Origin: Micromonospora acroterricola
Lineage (GTDB): Bacteria > Actinomycetota > Actinomycetes > Mycobacteriales > Micromonosporaceae
Assembly (NCBI RefSeq): GCF_003172955.1
Contig: NZ_QGKR01000209.1
Span: 1-43,570, forward strand
Direction of reading: 5' to 3'
Length of the DNA stretch: 43,570 nt
Shown: positions 33,806-42,106 of the stretch, one piece after another
Numbering within the stretch: the stretch's first letter is position 1
How the letters are laid out: the number at the start of each line of letters is the position of its first letter
Notes under the pieces: model-generated
Told to the model about the DNA's origin: nothing
The model's database searches: none
What the model saw: only the letters and a program-made list of their open reading frames with translations
Translations under genes and position numbers: made by a program

Positions 33806-34831
33806 ATGGCCTCCGACCAGTCTTCCGCCGCCAGCCGGCGTGACCGTGACTCGGCCCGTGGGCCGGTCGGTCCCGACGAGGGGCCGGACAGCCCCACCGA
33901 CCTACCCGGCAGCGGCTGGAAGGCGGCGCTGCGCCGGACGGTCACCGAGTTCCAGGACGACAGCTTGACCGACTGGGCGGCGGCGCTCACCTACTACGGG
34001 GTGCTGTCCATCTTCCCCGGGCTGCTGGTGCTGATCTCCATCCTCGGCCTGCTCGGCGAGAGCGCCACCAGGGGCGTCGAGGACACCGTCAAGCAGGCGG
34101 TGCCGGAGGGCAACATCCAGCAGATCATCACCGACGCGATCAACCAGGCGAGCGACAACGGTGGGCTGGCCAGCATCGCGGCGATCGTCGGTCTGCTGGC
34201 CGCGTTCTGGTCCGCGTCCGGGTACATTGCCGCGTTCATGCGCGCCTCGAACACCATCTACGACGTGCCGGAGGGGCGGCCGATCTGGAAGACGCTGCCG
34301 ATCCGGGTCGGCGTGACCGCGGTGATCGGCGTGCTGCTGCTGGCCTGCGCGGTGATCGTGGTCTTCACCGGCCGTTTCGCCGAGTTGGTCGGAAACGCGA
34401 TCGGGGTGGGTTCGACGGCGGTCACGGTGTGGAACGTCGCCAAGTGGCCGGTGTTGTTGATCCTGGTCAGCCTGATGTTCGCGATCCTCTACTGGGCCTC
34501 GCCGAACGCGCGGCACGGCGGGTTCCGCTGGGTCAGCCCGGGCGGTGTGCTGGCCGTGGTGATCTGGCTGGTGGTCTCCGGCCTGTTCGCGTTCTACGTG
34601 AGCAACTTCGGCTCGTACAACAAGACCTACGGCGCGCTGGCCGGTGTGATCATCTTCTTGGTGTGGCTCTGGCTGAGCAACATCGCGATCCTTCTGGGCG
34701 CCGAGTTCGACGCGGAGCTGGAGCGCAGCCGGGCGATCTCGGCCGGCCACTCGCCGGACGAGGAGCCGTACGTCGAGTTGCGCGACGACCGCAAGCTGAA
34801 GAAGAAGCGGAACTCCGCCGGCCGGCGCTGA
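33806..34831 (+). CDS. YihY/BrkB family membrane protein
   Basis: This 341-aa protein has a hydrophilic N-terminus of about 45 residues followed by six hydrophobic segments. Family words are DSLTDWAAALTYYGVLSIFPGLLVLISILGL near residues 52-82, LLAAFWSASGYIAAFMRASNTIYD near 131-154, WASPNARHGGFRWVSPGGVLAVVIWLVVS near 229-257 and YGALAGVIIFLVWLWLSNIAILLGAEFDAEL near 275-305. The family was once misnamed ribonuclease BN; its true role, possibly in membrane transport or envelope integrity, is unsettled. AGGAGG lies 7 bases before the ATG. A 15-bp hairpin follows the stop, so it forms its own unit. Confidence 0.92.
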   Translation: MASDQSSAASRRDRDSARGPVGPDEGPDSPTDLPGSGWKAALRRTVTEFQDDSLTDWAAALTYYGVLSIFPGLLVLISILGLLGESATRGVEDTVKQAVPEGNIQQIITDAINQASDNGGLASIAAIVGLLAAFWSASGYIAAFMRASNTIYDVPEGRPIWKTLPIRVGVTAVIGVLLLACAVIVVFTGRFAELVGNAIGVGSTAVTVWNVAKWPVLLILVSLMFAILYWASPNARHGGFRWVSPGGVLAVVIWLVVSGLFAFYVSNFGSYNKTYGALAGVIIFLVWLWLSNIAILLGAEFDAELERSRAISAGHSPDEEPYVELRDDRKLKKKRNSAGRR

Positions 34832-34867
34832 CCGTACGCGGCAACCGCCCGTCGTCGACCGCGCCAA

Positions 34868-34902
34868 CCGCCCCGCCACCCGCGAAACGGGTGGTGGGGC
34901 GG
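34868..34902 (+). terminator. Terminator hairpin after the BrkB-family gene
   Basis: Bases 34868-34882 pair with 34888-34902 over 15 positions with one G-T wobble around the loop CGAAA, 37 bases past the stop. No T-run follows. Confidence 0.85.
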
Positions 34903-34976
34903 TGTCGTGTCCGACGGCGGCACAACCCGCGAGGGCACCCGGGCGGACCGTGATCCTTTTCTTGATCGACTAGTAG

Positions 34977-34998
34977 CTTTTGTTCTTTCGGACAAAAG
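34977..34998. promoter_or_regulatory. ROK-type operator candidate (distal)
   Basis: CTTTTGT (34977-34983) and ACAAAAG (34992-34998) are perfect inverted arms in an AT-rich patch of a GC-rich genome, 117 bases before the ROK gene. The A/T-rich TTTGT...ACAAA form resembles XylR/ROK operators. Confidence 0.55.
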
Positions 34999-35022
34999 TT
35001 GGGATCAGAACGGCTGAAGCTC

Positions 35023-35086
35023 TGGACAGGCGATGCGGAACGCTCCTACTGTGTCGGACACAACACATCGACATTGCGTCGATGTG
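35023..35086 (+). promoter_or_regulatory. ROK gene promoter with stacked palindromes
   Basis: TGGACA (35023-35028) and TACTGT (35047-35052), 18 bases apart, form a plausible -35/-10 pair. Two palindromes cover the -10 and start site: GTGTC-G-GACAC (35051-35061) and CACATCGAC-5-GTCGATGTG (35064-35086, 9-bp perfect arms). The overlap suggests autoregulation. Confidence 0.6.
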
Positions 35087-35114
35087 AATGAGTCCGATGA
35101 AGAGGTGAGTCCGG

Positions 35115-36293
35115 GTGCGGACCGTCGACCCCCTGCACGTCCGGCTGTTGCGGTTACTCCGCGACGAGGGGGCCGTGTCGCGGGCCGAGCTGGCCGACCG
35201 GCTCCAGATGCCCCGCCCGCGACTGTTGGCCGAGCTGGACCGACTGGTCGCGCTGGGCTACGTCGCCGAAGCCGGGCTCGCCGCCTCCCGGGGCGGGCGC
35301 CGCTCGACGCTGGTCGAGCTGAACCCGAAGCTGCGGTTCGCGGCCGTCGACCTGGGCGCCAGCTCGATGGACGTCGAGGTCATCAACGGCCGACTCGAAC
35401 CGGTCGCCCACTACGCCGAGTCGGCGGACATCCGCAACGGACCGAAGGTGACCCTGCAACGGGTCAACGAGCTGCTGCACAAGGCCAAGGTCGACGGCGC
35501 GTACGAGCGCCTGGACGCGGTGGGCATCGGGGTGCCCGGCCCGGTCAGCTTCCGCGACGGCGTCCCGGTCTCGCCGCCCATCATGCCCGGCTGGGACCGC
35601 TTCCCGGTGCGCGAGCTGCTCAGCCGCGAGCACGGCTGCCCCGCGGTGGTCGACAACGACGTCAACATCATGGCGATCGGCGAGCGGCACGCCGGGGTCG
35701 CCCACTCGGTGGACGACTTCCTCTTCGTGAAGATCGGCACCGGAATAGGGTGCGGGATCTACCTCAGCGGTGAGGTCTACCGGGGCACCGACGGCTGTGC
35801 CGGCGACATCGGCCACATCCAGGTCGACTCGCACGGTCCGATGTGCTCCTGCGGCAACGTCGGGTGCCTGGAGGCGCTGTTCAGCGGCGCCGCGCTGGCC
35901 AAGGACGCCACCGCCGCTGCCCGCAGCGGGGTGTCGCCGGCGCTCGCCGAGCGGGTGGGCATGCGTGGTGTGGTGACCGCCCTGGACGTCGCCGAGGGCG
36001 CCGTCGAGGGGGACGTGACCTGCATCCAGCTGATCCGCGACGGTGGACGGCGGGTCGGCGGTGTGCTCGCCGGCCTGGTCAGCTTCACCAACCCGTCGAT
36101 GATCGTCATCGGCGGCGGGCTGGCCCAGCTCGGGCACATCCTGCTCGCCGAGATCCGCAGCGTCGTCTACCGCCGGTCGCTCCCGCTGGCCACCGGCAAC
36201 CTGCCCGTCGTGCTGTCCGAGCTCGGCGGTCGTGCCGGCGTCGCCGGCGCGGCCGTGCTCGCCAGCGACGTCGCCTTCGCGGAGGCCTCATGA
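35115..36293 (+). CDS. ROK-family transcriptional regulator
   Basis: This 392-aa sugar-responsive regulator has an N-terminal winged HTH (residues 3-60: VDPLHVRLLRLLRDEGAVSRAELADRLQMPRPRLLAELDRLVALGYV) and a C-terminal ROK sugar-kinase-like domain. The domain has AAVDLGASSMDVEVINGRL near 76-94, GVGIPGPV-type VGIGVPGPVSF near 136, the catalytic-type Asp in VVDNDVNIMAIGE near 178 and the zinc motif with C244, C246 and C251 (CSCGNVGC). AGAGGTGA lies 7 bases before the GTG. It probably represses itself and the sugar importer genes that follow, releasing DNA when a sugar binds. The stop overlaps a tiny reading frame (ATGA) leading into the importer ATPase. Confidence 0.92.
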   Translation: MRTVDPLHVRLLRLLRDEGAVSRAELADRLQMPRPRLLAELDRLVALGYVAEAGLAASRGGRRSTLVELNPKLRFAAVDLGASSMDVEVINGRLEPVAHYAESADIRNGPKVTLQRVNELLHKAKVDGAYERLDAVGIGVPGPVSFRDGVPVSPPIMPGWDRFPVRELLSREHGCPAVVDNDVNIMAIGERHAGVAHSVDDFLFVKIGTGIGCGIYLSGEVYRGTDGCAGDIGHIQVDSHGPMCSCGNVGCLEALFSGAALAKDATAAARSGVSPALAERVGMRGVVTALDVAEGAVEGDVTCIQLIRDGGRRVGGVLAGLVSFTNPSMIVIGGGLAQLGHILLAEIRSVVYRRSLPLATGNLPVVLSELGGRAGVAGAAVLASDVAFAEAS

Positions 36294-36325
36294 GCCCGCA
36301 GTCGCGAGCCGAGGAGTCGTCGTGA
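36290..36325 (+). CDS. Micro-ORF 1 in the ROK-importer junction (11 aa)
   Basis: ATGAGCCCG... starts on the ROK stop (ATGA) and encodes MSPQSRAEESS. Its own stop overlaps the GTG of a second tiny frame. It may be a coupling relay rather than a functional peptide. Confidence 0.3.
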   Translation: MSPQSRAEESS

Positions 36326-36360
36326 GACCGCAGTCGCGAACCGGAGACCGTCGTGAGTGA
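36322..36360 (+). CDS. Micro-ORF 2, duplicate of micro-ORF 1 (12 aa)
   Basis: GTGAGACCG... overlaps the micro-ORF 1 stop (GTGA) and encodes VRPQSRTGDRRE, sharing PQSR with the first. It ends one base before the GGAGGAG ribosome site of the importer ATPase. The two lie in an imperfect 31-32 bp tandem duplication of the start region. Confidence 0.3.
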   Translation: MRPQSRTGDRRE

Positions 36361-36370
36361 GGAGGAGACC

Positions 36371-37978
36371 GTGACCCAGCCCGAGGAGAACGCCGCCACC
36401 GCGCCGGCGGACACCGGCGCCGACGTTCCGCTGATCGAAGCCCCCGCCGACACCGTCGCCGGTGAGGTGGTCCTGCGCCTCACCGACGTGGTCAAGACCT
36501 TCCCGGGCGTACGCGCGCTGGACGGCGTGCAGCTGGAGGTGCGGGCCGGTGAGGTGCACTGCCTGCTCGGGCAGAACGGCGCCGGCAAGTCCACCCTGAT
36601 CAAGGTGCTGGCCGGTGTGCACCGTCCGGACTCCGGCGAGGTGGAGTGGCGCGGCGAGCCGGTCACCTTCGCCAACCCGCAGGCCGCCATGCGCGCCGGC
36701 ATCGCCACCATCTACCAGGAACTCGACCTGGTCGAGGACCTCTCGGTGGCGGAGAACGCCTTCCTCGGCCACGAGCACCGCAGCCTCGGATTCGTCCGGC
36801 GCGGCAAGATGGCCCGGCACACCCGGCAGATCCTCGGTCGGCTCGGGCACGGCGAGATCCCGCCCGGGCGGATGGTCCGGGCGCTGCCGGCCGCCGGCAA
36901 GCAGATCGTCAGCATGGCGCGGGCGCTCTCGCACGAGGCCCGGCTGATCATCATGGACGAGCCGAGCGCGGTGCTGGCCCACGACGAGGTCGAGAACCTG
37001 TTCCGGATCATCCGTGAGCTGACCGCGCAGGGCATCGCCGTCATCTACATCTCCCACCGGCTGGAGGAGATCCGCGAGATCGGCGACCGCGTCACCGTCC
37101 TCAAGGACGGCCGGACCACGGCGGCCAACCTGCCGGCCCGCGACACCCCGACCCGCGACCTGGTCAGCCGGATGACCGGCCGCACCATCGAGTACGTCTT
37201 CCCGGACCGGCCGACGGACGACACGGTCGGCGCCGAGCTGCTCCAGGTGGAGGGTTTGACCCGCACCGGCGAGTTCGCCGACGTCTCGTTGAACGTGCGT
37301 GCCGGGGAGATCGTCGGCATCGCCGGCCTGGTCGGCTCCGGTCGTTCCGAGTTGCTGGAGACCATCTACGGCGCCCGCGCGGCGGAGGCCGGCACGGTCC
37401 GGATGGCCGGGCGGGTGCTGCGTCCGGGCAGCGTCGGCGCGGCGGTACGGGCCGGCATGGGAATGGCTCCCGAGGAACGCAAGAGCCAGGCCCTGCTGCT
37501 CGGCGAACCGATCTACCGCAACGTCACGCTCGCCACCTTCGGCCGGTACGCGCGGCTCGGCTTCACCGACGCGGGCAGGGAGCGGGCCGAGGCGGACCGG
37601 ATCGCGGAGAGTCTGGAGCTGCGGCCCCGGGACGTCAGCCGTCCGGTGCGGACGCTCTCCGGCGGCAACCAGCAGAAGGTGGTGGTCGGGCGCTGGCTGC
37701 TCGGCGGCACCAAGCTGCTGCTGCTCGACGAGCCGACCCGGGGCGTGGACGTGGGTGCCCGGGCTGAGCTCTACCAGGTCATCCGGGCGTTGGCCGCCCA
37801 GGGCGTCGGTGTGCTGCTGGTCTCCAGCGAGGTGCCCGAGGTGCTCGGCCTGGCCGACCGGGTGCTGGTCATGCGGGAGGGGCGCGTCATCCGTGAGGCC
37901 CCGGCCGGCGAACTCGACGAGAACACTGTGCTCGACCTCGTCATGGCGGGGTCCCTGATGGAAGGCGCACCGGCATGA
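36371..37978 (+). CDS. Sugar ABC transporter ATPase, two-domain (RbsA/MglA-like)
   Basis: This 535-aa ATPase has two fused nucleotide-binding domains, as in ribose/galactose/inositol importers. The first has Walker A GQNGAGKST near residue 67, a degenerate signature (ALPAAGKQIVSMARAL) and Walker B LIIMDEPSAVL near 193. The second has a degenerate Walker A (GLVGSGRSE), a good signature LSGGNQQKVVVGRW near 431 and Walker B LLLLDEPTRGVD near 453. GTG at 36371 is preferred because GGAGGAG lies just upstream; GTG at 36353 is in frame but overlaps the micro-ORF. The next gene overlaps its stop by 4 bases (ATGA). Confidence 0.93.
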   Translation: MTQPEENAATAPADTGADVPLIEAPADTVAGEVVLRLTDVVKTFPGVRALDGVQLEVRAGEVHCLLGQNGAGKSTLIKVLAGVHRPDSGEVEWRGEPVTFANPQAAMRAGIATIYQELDLVEDLSVAENAFLGHEHRSLGFVRRGKMARHTRQILGRLGHGEIPPGRMVRALPAAGKQIVSMARALSHEARLIIMDEPSAVLAHDEVENLFRIIRELTAQGIAVIYISHRLEEIREIGDRVTVLKDGRTTAANLPARDTPTRDLVSRMTGRTIEYVFPDRPTDDTVGAELLQVEGLTRTGEFADVSLNVRAGEIVGIAGLVGSGRSELLETIYGARAAEAGTVRMAGRVLRPGSVGAAVRAGMGMAPEERKSQALLLGEPIYRNVTLATFGRYARLGFTDAGRERAEADRIAESLELRPRDVSRPVRTLSGGNQQKVVVGRWLLGGTKLLLLDEPTRGVDVGARAELYQVIRALAAQGVGVLLVSSEVPEVLGLADRVLVMREGRVIREAPAGELDENTVLDLVMAGSLMEGAPA

Positions 37979-39105
37979 GCGACGCGACTCCCACTCCCAC
38001 CGCGACACCGGAGCGCCCGCAGCTTCCGGCGCAGTCGCCGCCGGTGGATCCGGCCGAGACGGCGGTGGCCGGCGACAAGGCGGCCTCGACGGGCAACCGG
38101 CTCTCCTGGTGGCGGGGTAACGGCGGCGAGGGCGCCAAGCGCAACCTCGGTCTGATCGGGGTGCTGGCCGCGCTCATCGCGGTGGGTGCGATCACCAAGC
38201 CCGACCTCTACGGCGACCCCACCTGGGTCTGGAACAACATCCTGGCCATCCTCCAGCTCGCCTCCGTCGTCGGCGTGGTCACCGTGGGCATGACCTTCGT
38301 GATCATCGGCGGTGGGATCGACCTGTCGGTCGGAGCGATCGTCGCGCTGGCGGGGGTCTGGTGCACCACGGTGGCCACCCAGAGTTACGGCGCCGGCGGC
38401 ATGATCTTCGCGGCGATCGCGGTTGGCATCTGCGTCGGCCTGGTCAACGGCGTGCTCATCTCGTACGGGCGACTGGTGCCGTTCATCGCGACGCTCGCGA
38501 TGCTGGTGGCCGCCCGCGGGCTCGCGGCGTCGATCTCCAACAAGCAGACCCAGGTCTCGACCAGCACGTTCATCAACGACATCGCGGCGCGCAAGGTGCT
38601 CGGGATCCCGATCCTCGTCTACATCCTCGGCGCGGTGGTCCTGGCCGGCTGGGTCCTGCTCAACCGGACGACCTTCGGTCGGCGGACCATCGCCGTCGGC
38701 GGTAACCCGGAGGCCGCGCGGCTCGCCGGCATCAACGTCCGCCGGCACACGATGCTGCTCTACGCGCTGTCCGGCCTCTGCTGCGGCATCGCCGCGATCA
38801 TGCTGACCTCCCAGGCCACCTCGGCCCAGGCGGCCATGGCCAACCTCTACGAGCTGGACGCGATCGCCGCCGCGATCATCGGCGGCACGCTGCTCAGCGG
38901 TGGCCGGGGCACGATCATCGGCTCCCTGCTCGGCGTGATCATCTTCGCCACGATCACCAACCTCTTCGCCATCAACGGCCTCTCCATCGAGGCGCAGAAC
39001 ATGGTCAAGGGCGGCATCATCGTCGCCGCCGTCCTGGTCCAGCAGTTCCAGTTCAAGTCCTTCACTCGGCTCCTCGCGCGGAACAGGCTCACCACCAACA
39101 CCTGA
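37975..39105 (+). CDS. Sugar ABC transporter permease (RbsC-like)
   Basis: This 376-aa membrane protein of the RbsC/XylH family has a hydrophilic Pro/Ala-rich N-terminus of about 50 residues and then eight to ten hydrophobic segments. Family words are VGMTFVIIGGGIDLSVGAIVALAG near residues 103-126, FIATLAMLVAARGLA near 170, VGGNPEAARLAGINVRRH near 241-258, and ELDAIAAAIIGGTLLSGGRGTIIGSLLGVIIF near 293-324. It carries the sugar across the membrane with the ATPase (4-base overlap) and the lipoprotein that starts 96 bases on. Confidence 0.93.
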   Translation: MSDATPTPTATPERPQLPAQSPPVDPAETAVAGDKAASTGNRLSWWRGNGGEGAKRNLGLIGVLAALIAVGAITKPDLYGDPTWVWNNILAILQLASVVGVVTVGMTFVIIGGGIDLSVGAIVALAGVWCTTVATQSYGAGGMIFAAIAVGICVGLVNGVLISYGRLVPFIATLAMLVAARGLAASISNKQTQVSTSTFINDIAARKVLGIPILVYILGAVVLAGWVLLNRTTFGRRTIAVGGNPEAARLAGINVRRHTMLLYALSGLCCGIAAIMLTSQATSAQAAMANLYELDAIAAAIIGGTLLSGGRGTIIGSLLGVIIFATITNLFAINGLSIEAQNMVKGGIIVAAVLVQQFQFKSFTRLLARNRLTTNT

Positions 39106-39200
39106 CGCACCGCACGTTGTTCCTGGCGACGTCGAGACATTCGACAGTGGCCGGACCTCGCACACCCTCAACAACTCCATTCCGTTCCCAGGAGGTCGTC

Positions 39201-40253
39201 ATGACCCAGCACAGTCGCGACCTGTCGCGTCGTCGGTTGCTTTTCGGTGGGGCCGCCGTCGGCGCCGCCACCCTGCTCACCGCCTGCACCAGCAACGAGA
39301 CCCCGGCGGCCAGCACCCAGACCAAGGCTGCCGGAGACGGCGCCGGCAACAACGCTCCCGGCAAGAAGGTCGTCATCGGTTTCTCCGCTCCCGCCGCGGA
39401 CCACGGCTGGATGGGCGCGATCCACGCCAACGCCAAGGCGCAGGCGGCCGCCTACTCCGACGTGGAGCTGAAGGAGGTCGACGGTGGGTCGAACTCCGAG
39501 GCCCAGCGCTCGACCCTCGGCACGCTGATCGCCCAGAAGCCGGACATCATCGTCGTGCTGCCGCACGACGGCAAGGAGGTCAACGCCGTTGCCCTCCAGG
39601 CGATGCAGGCGGGCATCCCGATCGTGAACCTCGACCGGGCGTTCCCCGACGCGCTGGCCTCCCGGCTGGTCATCAAGGGTGACAACTACGGCATGGGCGT
39701 CTCGGCCGGGCACTTCATCGGCAAGCAGCTCAAGGACAAGGGTGTCGCCAACCCGGTCATCGGTGAGATCGCCGGTCTGGAGATCCCGCTGACCGTCGAG
39801 CGCAGCGCCGGCTTCGCGGCGGCTCTCGCGACCTACGGGTTCAAGGTGAGCAACCGCCGCTCGGCCGAGTTCACCTCGGACAGCGGCCAGCGCGAGGCGG
39901 CCCAGCTGCTCCAGGCGCTGCCGAAGATCGACGCTATCTGGAACCACGACGACGACCAGGGCATCGGGGTGCTCGCGGCCATCAACCAGGCTGGCCGCAA
40001 GGAGTTCTTCATGGTCGGCGGCGCGGGCGCGAAGGTCGCGATCGACGCGATCAAGGCCGACAACACGGTGCTCAAGGCGACGGTCACCTACAACCCGTCG
40101 ATGGCCTCGTCGGCGATCTCGCTCGCCCGGCTCATCGCGCAGGGCCGGGGTCTGGGCGACCTCACGGAGCTGCAGGTGCCCAAGGAAGTGACCCTCGCCT
40201 CCGAGACGATCACCAAGGAGAACGCGAGCAGCTACGAGAAGCTCGGGTTCTGA
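39201..40253 (+). CDS. Sugar-binding lipoprotein of ABC importer, Tat type
   Basis: This 350-aa periplasmic-binding-protein-1-like receptor (RbsB family) has a twin-arginine signal (DLSRRRLLFGGAAVGAA) ending in a lipobox (LLTAC, Cys29), so it is likely exported folded and lipid-anchored. A Thr/Ala/Gly linker is followed by VVIGFSAPAADHGWMGAIHANAKAQA near residues 56-81, AQKPDIIVVLPHDG near 111, GIPIVNLDRAFPD near 136-148 and DAIWNHDDDQGIGVLAAI near 249. These fit a pyranose or cyclitol (ribose, xylose, inositol) binder. AGGAGG lies 6 bases before the ATG. The receptor follows the ATPase and permease, an order common in actinobacteria. Confidence 0.93.
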   Translation: MTQHSRDLSRRRLLFGGAAVGAATLLTACTSNETPAASTQTKAAGDGAGNNAPGKKVVIGFSAPAADHGWMGAIHANAKAQAAAYSDVELKEVDGGSNSEAQRSTLGTLIAQKPDIIVVLPHDGKEVNAVALQAMQAGIPIVNLDRAFPDALASRLVIKGDNYGMGVSAGHFIGKQLKDKGVANPVIGEIAGLEIPLTVERSAGFAAALATYGFKVSNRRSAEFTSDSGQREAAQLLQALPKIDAIWNHDDDQGIGVLAAINQAGRKEFFMVGGAGAKVAIDAIKADNTVLKATVTYNPSMASSAISLARLIAQGRGLGDLTELQVPKEVTLASETITKENASSYEKLGF

Positions 40254-40273
40254 CACACGGGGGGAGACCCACC

Positions 40274-41518
40274 TTGTCCACGACAGACAAAGAACTGCGG
40301 GTCGGCATGGTCGGCTACGCGTTCATGGGCGCCGCGCACTCACAGGCGTGGCGCACCGTGAACCGCGTGTACGACCTGCCGGCACGGGCCCGGATGGCGC
40401 TGATCTGCGGCCGGGACACCGGGAAGGTGGCGGACGCCGCCGACCGGCTCGGCTGGGACGCGTACACCACGGACTGGCGTGACCTGATCAGCCGGGACGA
40501 CATCGACGTGGTCGACGTCTGCACCCCGGGCGACAGCCACGCCGAGATCGCCCTCGCCGCGTTGGCCGCCGGCAAGCACGTGCTGTGCGAGAAGCCGTTG
40601 GCCAACACGGTGGCCGAGGCGCGGGCGATGACCGCCGCCGCGGCGGCCGCCCAGGCGGCCGGGGTGCGGTCGATGTGCGGGTTCAACTACCGCCGGGTCC
40701 CCGCGGTCACGATGATGCGCCAGCTGGTCGCCGACGGACGACTCGGGGTGATCCGACACGTCCGAGCGGCGTACCTGCAGGACTGGATCGTGGACCCGCA
40801 GTTCCCGCTGGTGTGGCGGTTGCAGAAGGACAGGGCGGGCTCCGGCGCGCTCGGCGACATCGGCGCGCACATCATCGATCTGACCCAGTTCGTCACCGGC
40901 CAGCGGATCACCGGCGTCAGCGCGGTCACCGAGACGTTCGTCAAGGAGCGGCCGCTGCCGGCCGGGTCGAGCGGGCTGGCGGCCACGGTCGACGGCAGCG
41001 GCTCGCTGGACGGCAGCGGCTCGCTCGACGGCAACGGTCCGGCCACCGGCCCGGTCACCGTCGACGACGCCGCGGTCTTCGTGGCCCGGCTGGACGGTGG
41101 CGCGCTGGCCACGTACGAGGCGAGCAGGTTCGCCACCGGCCGCAAGAACGCCCTGCGAGTCGAGATCAACGGTTCGCTGGGCAGCGTGGTCTTCGACCTG
41201 GAACGCCTCAACGAGCTGGAGTTCTACGACGCCACCCGGCCCAGCGCGGAACAGGGTTTCAGCCGCATCCTGGTGACCGAGGGCGAGCACCCGTACATGT
41301 CGGCGTGGTGGCCGCCCGGCCACATCATCGGCTACGAGCACTCCTTCACCCACCAGATGCGCGACTTCATCGAGGCGGTCGCCACCGGCTCCGACCCGGC
41401 TCCCTCCTTCGCCGACGCGTTGCAGGTCCAGCTCGTGCTGGACGCGGTGACCCGCTCGGCGGAGATCGGCTCCTCCTGGACCGAGGTGGAGCCGGCGCTG
41501 GCCGCGGTGGCCGTCTGA
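40274..41518 (+). CDS. Gfo/Idh/MocA-family oxidoreductase
   Basis: This 414-aa NAD(P)-dependent dehydrogenase has an N-terminal Rossmann domain (VGMVGYAFMGAAHSQAW near residues 10-26), DVVDVCTPGDSHAEIALAALAAGKHVLCEKPLANT near 77-111 with the conserved EKP lysine, and the C-terminal alpha/beta domain with GDIGAHIIDLTQFVTG near 196-211, where D and H would be catalytic. The substrate is a sugar or inositol-type polyol or its oxidised form. The start is TTG at 40274 with GGGGAGA upstream, 20 bases after the binding-protein stop, so it belongs to the same operon. An 18-bp tandem repeat encodes a DGSGSL loop insertion near residues 240-254. Confidence 0.92.
   Translation: MSTTDKELRVGMVGYAFMGAAHSQAWRTVNRVYDLPARARMALICGRDTGKVADAADRLGWDAYTTDWRDLISRDDIDVVDVCTPGDSHAEIALAALAAGKHVLCEKPLANTVAEARAMTAAAAAAQAAGVRSMCGFNYRRVPAVTMMRQLVADGRLGVIRHVRAAYLQDWIVDPQFPLVWRLQKDRAGSGALGDIGAHIIDLTQFVTGQRITGVSAVTETFVKERPLPAGSSGLAATVDGSGSLDGSGSLDGNGPATGPVTVDDAAVFVARLDGGALATYEASRFATGRKNALRVEINGSLGSVVFDLERLNELEFYDATRPSAEQGFSRILVTEGEHPYMSAWWPPGHIIGYEHSFTHQMRDFIEAVATGSDPAPSFADALQVQLVLDAVTRSAEIGSSWTEVEPALAAVAV
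40991..41035 (+). repeat. 18-bp in-frame tandem repeat in the Gfo/Idh/MocA gene
   Basis: GACGGCAGCGGCTCGCTG occurs at 40991 and again (last base changed) at 41009, with a partial third unit at 41027. It encodes DGSGSL-DGSGSL-DGNG, a flexible loop. Slippage could change its length without breaking the frame. Confidence 0.85.
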
Positions 41519-41531
41519 CCCCTGACCATCC

Positions 41532-41559
41532 GCGATGGCGGTGTTCGCGCCGCCATCGC
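41532..41559 (+). terminator. Terminator of the sugar-import operon
   Basis: GCGATGGCGG (41532-41541) and CCGCCATCGC (41550-41559) form a perfect 10-bp stem with an 8-base loop, 13 bases past the Gfo/Idh/MocA stop. Confidence 0.85.
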
Positions 41560-42064
41560 CCGACCGGCTTTCCGGAGCCGACCGGCGAGGGACCGACCGC
41601 GGTTTGCGCCCCGCGGCCGGGACGAGGTCGGCACCGGAGGGCGTGCCGCCGGGCCGTACGGCCCGGTGCGGCACGAGCAGGACGGTCGTCCGGTGCGACC
41701 GGACCGGGATTCCCCGGCCGCACCGGAGGACCGCCACCACCACCGGCGATCCGGAGGACCTGATGGCACCGCCTGCCGCTGCCCCCACCCGTACCGCTTC
41801 CACTCGCCGACGTCCGGCGGGTTGCACACCGGTCGACGATCCGGTGGGCACGGCGGCGGCCTGAGACGCCCGGTCGGGGCACGCCAACGCCCCGGCTGGC
41901 CGGATGCGGGGGAGGCAGGGTCGAGACGCCGACCGACCCTGCCTACCAGCCCCGTCTGTCCGTACCCGTACCGGAAGCCGGTCCGGCGTCGTCGCCGCCG
42001 ACGCCGACGTCGGAACCCGGTGCCATCCCGGTGCGGAGCGGGCGGACGGGGCCCATCCACCTAG

Positions 42065-42106
42065 GCCGTATCTTTTCGAAGAATATTCTGATATTCCTAT
42101 ATTTGG
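42065..42106 (+). promoter_or_regulatory. AT-rich promoter/operator region of the inositol-phosphate-synthase-like gene
   Basis: A 40-base stretch with far more A+T than its surroundings lies 40-80 bases before the ATG at 42144. It contains GAATAT-TCTG-ATATTC (42081-42096, a perfect inverted repeat) next to further ATATT words. It is the most AT-rich intergenic island in the window and is probably a regulated promoter. Confidence 0.6.

Noticed and set aside
41535..41864. Possible 109-aa plus-strand protein after the Gfo/Idh/MocA gene
   Set aside because: Thr/Arg/Pro-rich composition, no ribosome site, and it contains two strong hairpins, the first a clear terminator.
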